Assembly (NCBI GenBank): GCA_945890205.1
Contig: CAMDCL010000006.1
Span: forward strand, 1-47,243
DNA from: Bifidobacterium breve
GTDB taxonomy: Bacteria > Actinomycetota > Actinomycetes > Nanopelagicales > Nanopelagicaceae
Length of the DNA stretch: 47,243 bases
Direction of reading: 5' to 3'
The notes under the pieces are model-generated. The model had not been told where the DNA came from. It was given only the letters and a program-made list of their open reading frames with translations, and made no database searches. Below are positions 40,635 to 47,243 of this stretch, piece by piece. A program made the translations under genes and the position numbers. Every line of letters begins with the position of its first letter. Position 1 is the stretch's first letter.

Positions 40635-42788
40635 GTGTCACAAGCAAGTATGAAGAAGAGCCGCCGCCCACTTGTTTACGCACTATTAGTCATTTTCCTG
40701 TGGTTTGGGGCTAGCGGCGTCTTTGGGCCGCTCTTTGGAAAACTCTCAACTGTTCAAGAAAATGACAACTCAGCATTTTTGCCAGATAGCGCCGAATCCA
40801 CCCAAGCAGCCAAAATTACTGCAACCTTCAACCAGGATGCCAATCAAAGCCTGCCCACTTTAATTCTCTATCGTGGCGAGGTAGATCCTGAAAAGATTGC
40901 AGCGCTCAACGCTCATCTTGCGACACTGGGTGAGAAGAAGATCGGTGATACCGATGTAAGGATCTCAGAGTATTTAACTGAGGGTGAGAGGATATTTGCA
41001 TTCCCTTCACAAGATGGCCAAGCGCTTCTTGTCAATCTTCCCTTTAAATCCGAGATCGCCTCCGATCTTCTACCCAACGATAAACCCGCTCTGCCTGAAG
41101 TAATTGAAACTCTGCGAGAGGATTCTGCAGAGTTTGCCAAGAGTATTGGATTGGTTTCCAATGTAACTGGAATCGGTGCTCTGCTGGGAGATCTCTTTGG
41201 GGCTTTTGAGGGTATCGATTCATCATTATTGACAACTACTTTGCTCGTTGTAGCTTTGATCTTAATCGTTGTGTACCGATCTCCAGTTCTGTGGATCCTG
41301 CCTTTATTTTCGGCGTTGATCGCCTTGTCTACCGCTGGCGGATTGGTCTATCTCTTAACTAAAAACGATGTGATAGATCTCAACGGGCAATCACAGGGAA
41401 TTCTTTCAGTTCTAGTTTTAGGTGCCGCAACTGATTACGCCCTTCTTTTAATCTCGCGTTACCGCGAAGAGCTCCATCACTACGATCACCCGGCACAGGC
41501 GATGAAGGCTGCATATAAAGGAGTCTTTGAGCCGATTCTTGCTTCGGGCACGACAGTTATCGCTGCACTTTTGGTGTTGCTCCTTAGTGATCTTTCCGGA
41601 AACCGTGGATTGGGACCTGTGGGTGCGATCGGTATCGCTGCAGCCATGGTGACGATTCTTACCTTGCTGCCTGCGCTATTGGTTGCTTTTGGGCGATGGA
41701 TCTTTTGGCCACGCATTCCACGCAATGATGATGTCAACACACAACTAGCAGGTACATGGGCAAAGATTGGCTCAGCGGTTGAAAGGCGTCCGCGCAAGTT
41801 ATGGATAATTACAGCCCTCATACTTTCAATCTTTGCCGGTTTTTCTACAACGCTCAATGCAAAGGGTCTTTCAACCGCTGATGCATTTACGCAACGTCCT
41901 GATTCTGTTATTGGCCTTGAATTATTGGGCGAGCATTTTCCTGGTGGCTCAGGTCAACCAACTGAGATAGTTGTGCGCCAGGAGCTAGTTGATCCAGTAT
42001 CGGCTGCGCTCATGGGCGTTGAAGGAGTTTCATCGGTTGAGCCAACTCGTGTCTCACAACTTATTCCTGGACAACCACTATCTGCTGTAAAGGTGGTTGA
42101 TGGAAGGGTTATTTTGAATGCAACCCTTGCGCTAAACCCTGATTCAGTAGAGGCACGAGATGTCATTCCAATCATTCGAGATGTGGTGCATGCGATAGAT
42201 CCAGAGATTCTGGTGGGTGGAAGTACCGCGGTCGCATATGACACAGATGTCTCGGCAAATCGAGATAACCGCACCATCATTCCGATTGTTTTGATACTGA
42301 TAACTTTGATTCTTGGGTTACTTCTTCGAAGTATCTTGTCCGCGGCGCTCTTACTGGGCACAGTTGTGCTCTCATTCTTTGCAACACTAGGTGTTTGCCA
42401 ATTAGTCTTTGAGCACATCTTCGGATTTAAGGGGGCAGATACCTCCTTCCCATTGTTTGCCTTTATCTTCTTGGTGGCACTTGGCATCGACTACAACATA
42501 TTCTTGATGACCCGCGTGCGTGAAGAGAGCGCAAAGATCGGAACCCGAGCAGGAGTCATTAAGGGATTAACGGTTACCGGTGGAGTTATTACCTCTGCGG
42601 GAATAGTTTTAGCCGCAACCTTTGCCGTTCTAGGAGTACTGCCATTGGTGTTTCTTGCAGAGCTTGGCTTTGCAGTGGCCTTTGGAGTTCTGCTTGATAC
42701 CTTGATTGTTAGAACAATCCTGGTACCTGCTCTTGTCCATGACATTGGTGGAAAAGTTTGGTGGCCATCTAAGTTACAGAACTCTTAA
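40635..42788 (+). CDS. MMPL/RND-superfamily lipid transporter
   Basis: 717 aa from a GTG (GAGGT upstream; an ATG 15 bases later is an alternative). The RND architecture is duplicated: one N-terminal helix, an extracytoplasmic loop, five or six helices, then a repeat. Both proton-relay Asp-Tyr pairs are present: GAATDYALLLISRYREEL and ALGIDYNIFLMTRVREES. It likely exports a lipid or glycolipid, powered by the proton gradient. It starts a unit with two redox genes, 2 bp upstream of the first. Confidence 0.92.
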   Translation: MSQASMKKSRRPLVYALLVIFLWFGASGVFGPLFGKLSTVQENDNSAFLPDSAESTQAAKITATFNQDANQSLPTLILYRGEVDPEKIAALNAHLATLGEKKIGDTDVRISEYLTEGERIFAFPSQDGQALLVNLPFKSEIASDLLPNDKPALPEVIETLREDSAEFAKSIGLVSNVTGIGALLGDLFGAFEGIDSSLLTTTLLVVALILIVVYRSPVLWILPLFSALIALSTAGGLVYLLTKNDVIDLNGQSQGILSVLVLGAATDYALLLISRYREELHHYDHPAQAMKAAYKGVFEPILASGTTVIAALLVLLLSDLSGNRGLGPVGAIGIAAAMVTILTLLPALLVAFGRWIFWPRIPRNDDVNTQLAGTWAKIGSAVERRPRKLWIITALILSIFAGFSTTLNAKGLSTADAFTQRPDSVIGLELLGEHFPGGSGQPTEIVVRQELVDPVSAALMGVEGVSSVEPTRVSQLIPGQPLSAVKVVDGRVILNATLALNPDSVEARDVIPIIRDVVHAIDPEILVGGSTAVAYDTDVSANRDNRTIIPIVLILITLILGLLLRSILSAALLLGTVVLSFFATLGVCQLVFEHIFGFKGADTSFPLFAFIFLVALGIDYNIFLMTRVREESAKIGTRAGVIKGLTVTGGVITSAGIVLAATFAVLGVLPLVFLAELGFAVAFGVLLDTLIVRTILVPALVHDIGGKVWWPSKLQNS

Positions 42789-42790
42789 CC

Positions 42791-43807
42791 ATGAACCTTC
42801 GCGTCGGAATCGCAGGTTATGGTCTTGCGGGTCGTTACTTTCATGCACCACTCTTAAAGGGGTGTGGTTTTGAGGTAGCGGCGGTTCTGACAAGTAATGA
42901 TCTGAGAAGGAGCCATGCTCTAGAGGATTTCCCAAGGACAAAGGTTGTCCAGAGCATGGAGCAACTTCTTGCGCAGAATCTAGATTTAGTAGTCGTAGCA
43001 TCGGCAAACCTTGTTCATGCCGAGCAAGCGATTGCAGCTCTGAAAGCTGGAGTACCTGTAGTAGTAGACAAACCGATGGGTCTTAACTATGAAGAGACCA
43101 AAAGAATTATCGATACAGCTCAATCATTAGGTGTATCTGTTTCTACCTTCTTTAACCGTCGTTGGGATAGCGATGCGTTAACGGTAAAGAAGGTTCTAGA
43201 AAGTGGAGGGCTTGGTCAGATCCATCGAATGGACTCGCGTTTTGAGCGATTTCGCCCCGAGGTAAATGCACAATCCTGGCGAGAAAATATGAGAGCGCAA
43301 GATGGTGGGGGACAGCTTCTTGATCTTCAACCACATTTAATATCTACCGCGATCGACTGGTTTGGCAGGGCAGAACTTCTAACCGCCTCGGTTCGCTCAA
43401 TTCGTGGAGCTGCCGATGATGATGCTGTCTTAGTTTTAAAGCATGAGAGCGGGGTAGTTTCGTATCTATCAGCAAGTGTTGTAGCTGGTTCTCCAGGTCC
43501 TCGATTACGCATATTGGGAAGTAAGGGTGCGTTAGTCATTAATGATCTAGATCCGCAGGAGGCGCTTTTGCGTGCAGGCAAGTTTCCAGAGGGAGGAGTT
43601 TGGTCCGAGCCGACAACATCTATTGCACATATTTATCGCAGCGCCGAGGTTGAAGAGGTTTCAGGTGTACCTGGTAATTACGCACTCTTTTATCGTGCTG
43701 TGGCCTCTGCCATTCAACAAGGAACCCCATGGCCTATTTCCAACGAAGATGCATTAATGGTTGCAAAGCTAATTGATCAAGCCAGAGAGATTGGCACAGA
43801 TGGCTAA
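42791..43807 (+). CDS. Gfo/Idh/MocA-family oxidoreductase (YdgJ-like)
   Basis: 338 aa. The Rossmann start LRVGIAGYGLAGRYFHAPLL is specific to the YdgJ/YhhX-like branch. Also seen are DKPMGLNYEETKRIID (catalytic lysine region), FFNRRWDSDALTVKKVLESG and RFERFRPEVNAQSWRE. An NAD(P)-dependent sugar or cyclitol dehydrogenase is likely; the substrate is unknown. It is co-transcribed with the MMPL gene and overlaps the FAD oxidoreductase start by 8 bp. Confidence 0.9.
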   Translation: MNLRVGIAGYGLAGRYFHAPLLKGCGFEVAAVLTSNDLRRSHALEDFPRTKVVQSMEQLLAQNLDLVVVASANLVHAEQAIAALKAGVPVVVDKPMGLNYEETKRIIDTAQSLGVSVSTFFNRRWDSDALTVKKVLESGGLGQIHRMDSRFERFRPEVNAQSWRENMRAQDGGGQLLDLQPHLISTAIDWFGRAELLTASVRSIRGAADDDAVLVLKHESGVVSYLSASVVAGSPGPRLRILGSKGALVINDLDPQEALLRAGKFPEGGVWSEPTTSIAHIYRSAEVEEVSGVPGNYALFYRAVASAIQQGTPWPISNEDALMVAKLIDQAREIGTDG

Positions 43808-44963
43808 CTCTTCAGAGGTCCTGATTGTTGGTGCAGGTCTTGCAGGAATCAACGCAGCTATAACATTGCAAGCAGCAGGTGTAGATGTTCAGGTAGTGGA
43901 GAGTTCAGAGCGGCCTGGAGGCCGCATCACATCTGATCTGATTGATGGTTTTATCTGTGATCGAGGATTTCAACTTATTAATTCGAAGTACCCAGCGCTG
44001 GTTGATTTAGATGTAATCAAAGAGATCGACTTTATCGCCGCACCGCGTGTCATTGAAGTTTCATTAGGTAATGATCGACATGCTTTGGGTGATCCACGTG
44101 TTGCTCCTTGGACCTTGTTGGATCGAGCCACTGGAACGATGCCTGAGAAGATAGCGCTGTTGCGATTTCTCGCTTTCACTCCCAAGAAAAATACTTCAGT
44201 TGAAGAAGCTCTGAAAATTATGGGGACAACTTATATTCGTGTTTTACGTCCCTTCCTACATGGTGTATTTCTCACTGAATTGAGCAATGTAGATGCCAGA
44301 TATGGACAATCAATTATCAAGTGTTTTGCAACAGGCTCACCCGGAGTTCCGCGGAAAGGTGTCGCAGAATTACCCAAGGCACTTGCTGCGCGGATTACAT
44401 CAATTAGATACGGGGTTCAAATCGATAGCATCGACAATGGGGTTGCGCATAGCTCTGCAGGTGATTTCAAGGCGAAGAAAATAATCATCGCAACCGATGC
44501 CACCACAGCAACGCAGCTACTTGGGTTAAATGAGGTCTCACGAATGGCTGGATGTGTTACTTGGTATCACGCTGTAGATACCAATCCATCAGGTTCCGGA
44601 CGACTAGTTGTCGATGGACAAAGTCGGGGGCCGATCATTAACACAGTTGTAATCTCTGATATTTCATCAGATTACGCTCCAGCTGGTCGACATTTGATTT
44701 CGACAACAACGGTATTGGGTGCAACTGAATCCGATGTCAGGAGACATCTTTCAATCTTGTGGGGGACTAGTACTCATGAATGGCAGTTAATCGCTAAGTA
44801 TGAGATTCCAGCAGCTCTACCCATTCAAAGTGTGGGCCGCGAGTTAACGCAATCGGTAAAAATCTCCGATACTTTGTATGTCGTAGGTGATCATCGAGCG
44901 GTTCCATCACAGCAGGGTGCTTTATGTTCAGGAAGATTAGCCGCTGAATTAATCCTTAACTAG
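43800..44963 (+). CDS. FAD-dependent amine-oxidase/protoporphyrinogen-oxidase-like oxidoreductase
   Basis: 387 aa from the ATG at 43800, inside the upstream stop region; an in-frame TTG at 43773 is less likely. The FAD-binding dinucleotide fold is LIVGAGLAGINAAITLQAAG, then VVESSERPGGRITSDLIDGF. VPRKGVAELPKALAARI and the C-terminal FAD contact YVVGDHRAVPSQQGALCSGR follow. It is of the flavin amine-oxidase/phytoene-desaturase-like class; the substrate is unknown. It overlaps the TIGR01777 gene by 15 bp at the 3' ends. Confidence 0.87.
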   Translation: MANSSEVLIVGAGLAGINAAITLQAAGVDVQVVESSERPGGRITSDLIDGFICDRGFQLINSKYPALVDLDVIKEIDFIAAPRVIEVSLGNDRHALGDPRVAPWTLLDRATGTMPEKIALLRFLAFTPKKNTSVEEALKIMGTTYIRVLRPFLHGVFLTELSNVDARYGQSIIKCFATGSPGVPRKGVAELPKALAARITSIRYGVQIDSIDNGVAHSSAGDFKAKKIIIATDATTATQLLGLNEVSRMAGCVTWYHAVDTNPSGSGRLVVDGQSRGPIINTVVISDISSDYAPAGRHLISTTTVLGATESDVRRHLSILWGTSTHEWQLIAKYEIPAALPIQSVGRELTQSVKISDTLYVVGDHRAVPSQQGALCSGRLAAELILN

Positions 44964-45839
44964 TTGAGAGAGCGCCTCTGAAATATGTGGGTAATCCCAT
45001 GTAAATCCCGCTTCCTGCAACACCTGCGGAATCACTCGTTTTGATCCTAAGATTTCAGATGAAAAACCACCCAATGCAATCTTCAATGCGATCGCTGGAG
45101 CAGGAAAGAGCGCAGGACGGTGCATCGCACGAGCAAGGGCGGCGGTAAATTGTTGATTGGTAACAGGATTGGGTGAGGTGAGGTTTACGGGACCGGAGAT
45201 CTTATTTTCGAGAAGGAATTCAATAGCTCGTATGTGATCATGCAAGGTAATCCAGGACCACCACTGCTTACCGTTGCCCAGTTTTCCGCCAAGACCTAAG
45301 CGAAAGAGCGGCACCATTCTTCCTAGTGCACCACCTGTTGGATCCAGAACTAAGCCTGTGCGAATCTTTACGGTGCGAACATCACCCGCAAGATCTGCAG
45401 CCGCCTCCCACTCTCGGCATACAGCTGCAAGGAAATCATCGCCAACACGATCACTTTCAACAACGGCGCGATTGCCACTCTCGCCATACCAACCGATCGC
45501 AGATGCTGAGATGAACACTTGTGGCATTAACTCTGCAACAGCCTTTGCGATAGCTGTAGTTCCTAACAGGCGAGAGTTGAGAATCTCACTCTTGTACTTT
45601 TTACTCCAACGCTTATCGCCAACTCCGACACCTGCTAAATGGATAATCGCATCAACACCACGCAATGGTTCCAGATCTACAAATCCAGATTGTGGATCCC
45701 ACTGAACCTCATCGGAGCCAACTGGAGCGCGACGGACCAAGCGCTGAACGGTGTGGCCCTCTGCTTTTAGATGCCCCACTAACGCTGTTCCGATTAAACC
45801 GGAAGCACCAGTGATTGCAATGCGCTGATGAACTGACAT
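44949..45839 (-). CDS. TIGR01777-family NAD-dependent epimerase (SulA/YfcH-like)
   Basis: 296 aa. The atypical SDR Rossmann start RIAITGASGLIGTALVGHLK, the IIHLAGVGVGDKRWSKKYKS motif and ASAIGWYGESGNR with the conserved tyrosine are diagnostic. The C-terminal DUF1731-type tail (LGGFSSEILGSKRVIPQVLQ) is present. Biochemical function is not established for the family. It starts 6 bp after sucB, a conserved actinobacterial arrangement near lipA/lipB. Confidence 0.93.
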   Translation of the reverse strand: MSVHQRIAITGASGLIGTALVGHLKAEGHTVQRLVRRAPVGSDEVQWDPQSGFVDLEPLRGVDAIIHLAGVGVGDKRWSKKYKSEILNSRLLGTTAIAKAVAELMPQVFISASAIGWYGESGNRAVVESDRVGDDFLAAVCREWEAAADLAGDVRTVKIRTGLVLDPTGGALGRMVPLFRLGLGGKLGNGKQWWSWITLHDHIRAIEFLLENKISGPVNLTSPNPVTNQQFTAALARAMHRPALFPAPAIALKIALGGFSSEILGSKRVIPQVLQEAGFTWDYPHISEALSQLVKD

Positions 45840-45845
45840 GAAACT

Positions 45846-47243
45846 TTAGAGACCTAAATCAGATTCAAAGGCGCCACCTTCGAGGCGCTCCTTTAAGGTA
45901 ACTAGGAAACGTGCTGCATCTGCACCATCTACGACTCGGTGGTCATAGGACAATGCGAGGTAAACCATTGAGCGGATCGCCATAGTTTCACCACCATCCT
46001 CACCTCTGACAACCATTGGACGCTTGACTATCGAGCCAAGCCCAAGGATCGCAACCTGAGGTTGATTAATGATCGGAGTATCAAATAAAGCGCCACGACT
46101 TCCAGTGTTTGTAATTGTAAATGTTCCACCACCAAGTTCATTGGGAGTTACCTTATTGTCGCGAGTACGAGCTGCAAGATCTGAAATCTTGCGAGCGATA
46201 CCGCCCATATTGAGATCTCCAGCATTTGCAATTACGGGAACTAAAAGTCCACGCTCTGTATCAACTGCGATCCCTAGGTGTTCAGTACCGTGATAAGTGA
46301 TCTGGTCACCTTCAACTGATGAGTTGAGAACTGGGTGTTGTTTCAAAGCTTCACACACAGCCACGGCAAAGAATGGAAGGAATGAGAGTTTTACACCTTC
46401 ACGTGATTCAAAACTTGCCTTGGCGCGATCACGCAGACGTGCAATCTTTGTAACATCAACTTCTACAACCGTTGTTAGTTGCGCACTGACCTGAAGTGAT
46501 TCAATCATGCGTGCAGCAATAACCTTGCGAAGGCGTGACATTGTCACCGTTGTTCCGCGCAATGGAGAAACTGCAACATTTGCAGGCTTGGCTGCAGATG
46601 GGGTTGATGCAAATGCAACTGAAGCTACAGGTGCTGCAGGACGTGCTAACGCCTCGACATCCTCACGACGAATTCTTCCGCCAATTCCTGTTCCCTTAAC
46701 CTGCGCAAGATTGATACCAAGCTCTGATGCGAGTTTGCGAACTAGGGGAGTGACATAAGCATCAGCTGGTTGTGAAACCGGTGCTACCGCTGGAACGATG
46801 GGAGCAGGAGGTGGAGTTGGTACAGACACGGCAACCGGTGTCACTGGTTGGGCTGGAACCTGCGCCACCGGAGTGGAGATCACAGCTGTGGACACTGGTG
46901 CTGCAGCAGGTGCAGCAGCAGGTACAGCAACACCGGCAGCGCCGATTAATCCAAGACGTGCACCAACTGGAACAGTTGTATCCACTGCGACATCAATTGC
47001 TAGAAGAGTTCCAGCAACTGGTGAAGGAATCTCAGTATCAACCTTGTCAGTAGAAACTTCTAGTAAGGCGTCATCAACTGCAACTGAATCTCCAACATTC
47101 TTAAGCCAACGTGTAACCGTTCCTTCAGAAACGCTCTCACCCAGTGCAGGCATTGTGATGACAGTTCCCGCGCCAGCCGATGATGGAGCTGCGGATGCTG
47201 CTGGTGGAGGAGTAACAGGTGCTGGTGTTTCAACCACAGCGAC
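45846..47243 (-). CDS. sucB: 2-oxo acid dehydrogenase E2 (dihydrolipoamide acyltransferase), 5' end cut
   Basis: Partial: open through the right edge of the window (465 aa visible). The visible part starts in an Ala/Pro-rich linker. It then shows a lipoyl domain (ITMPALGESVSEGTVTRWL, with the lipoyl lysine in EVSTDKVDTEIPS) and a second Ala/Pro linker. The E3-binding domain is YVTPLVRKLASELGINLAQV. The catalytic domain ends with SYDHRVVDGADAARFL. A linker before the visible lipoyl domain suggests another lipoyl domain further upstream, as in actinobacterial DlaT/SucB. It acts in the pyruvate and/or 2-oxoglutarate dehydrogenase complex; which cannot be resolved here. Confidence 0.95.
   Translation of the reverse strand, partial: VAVVETPAPVTPPPAASAAPSSAGAGTVITMPALGESVSEGTVTRWLKNVGDSVAVDDALLEVSTDKVDTEIPSPVAGTLLAIDVAVDTTVPVGARLGLIGAAGVAVPAAAPAAAPVSTAVISTPVAQVPAQPVTPVAVSVPTPPPAPIVPAVAPVSQPADAYVTPLVRKLASELGINLAQVKGTGIGGRIRREDVEALARPAAPVASVAFASTPSAAKPANVAVSPLRGTTVTMSRLRKVIAARMIESLQVSAQLTTVVEVDVTKIARLRDRAKASFESREGVKLSFLPFFAVAVCEALKQHPVLNSSVEGDQITYHGTEHLGIAVDTERGLLVPVIANAGDLNMGGIARKISDLAARTRDNKVTPNELGGGTFTITNTGSRGALFDTPIINQPQVAILGLGSIVKRPMVVRGEDGGETMAIRSMVYLALSYDHRVVDGADAARFLVTLKERLEGGAFESDLGL

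Noticed and set aside
1-47243. CRISPR array, insertion sequence, prophage, integrase or attachment site
   Set aside because: No regularly spaced repeats, transposase or phage genes were seen; codon use and gene order look like core chromosome throughout.

Overview
The window looks like a streamlined, moderately low-GC actinobacterium (mid-40s % GC, judged by eye). The actinobacterial signature families are the firmest clue: DUF4193, DUF3093, DUF3159, DUF3000, DUF4191, a PimB'-type mannosyltransferase, a padR-ino1 pair, paired CeoB/CeoC-like TrkA proteins, and a tiny CxxC/CxxC protein. Together with short or overlapping gene junctions and low GC, this suggests the freshwater acI lineage (Nanopelagicales). 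That placement is an inference; no rRNA is present. I found no tRNA, rRNA, CRISPR array, insertion sequence, prophage or attachment site. No gap without a gene exceeds about 160 bp.

Layout. 1-3833 (+): miaB (3' part), miaA, dapF, hflX. 3955-7700: small conserved actinobacterial genes around dut, with a PaaI-type thioesterase and two TrkA-like K+ channel regulators. 7733-13506 (+): a TRAM-domain RNA methyltransferase, acnA and dxs. 13508-18735 (-): DUF3000, RNase D, fadA, fadB. 18797-20359: a DMT exporter, a short RibD-like reductase and the CxxC mini-protein. 20486-24494: pimB' facing a fadD / mini-histidine-kinase / response-regulator operon. 24548-28585: an SRPBCC protein, ROK glucokinase, a Gfo/Idh oxidoreductase, a PlsC acyltransferase and a RecB/Cas4-like nuclease. 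28744-30790: padR-ino1 and a mini LuxR-type regulator. 30864-35591 (+): a crotonase, an HSDL2-like SDR, membrane-anchored CopC, an NCS1 permease and NhaA. 35642-38292: glnA, an RDD protein and DUF4191. 38297-40579 (-): lipB, lipA and a second PlsC. 40635-44963 (+): an MMPL protein, a Gfo/Idh oxidoreductase and an FAD amine-oxidase-like protein. 44949-47243 (-): sucB/dlaT (cut by the window end) and a TIGR01777 epimerase.

How the genes work together. ino1 makes inositol phosphate for phosphatidylinositol; PimB' mannosylates it; two PlsC proteins and FadD supply acyl chains. LipB and LipA make the lipoyl cofactor carried by the E2 protein encoded nearby. dapF and dxs supply diaminopimelate and isoprenoid precursors, acnA serves the TCA cycle, and fadAB plus the crotonase handle fatty-acid oxidation.

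The most distinctive signals are regulatory and architectural. At 16 gene starts a TANNNT hexamer sits exactly 6 or 7 bases before the start codon, which points to leaderless transcripts. Five of eleven convergent gene pairs share the same 4-bp stop/stop overlap. A perfect terminator-like hairpin lies inside the start of the histidine kinase gene, and the kinase itself looks stripped down. A GlnR-like site with 11-bp periodicity precedes glnA. A possible leaderless 26-codon ORF overlaps the start of pimB'.
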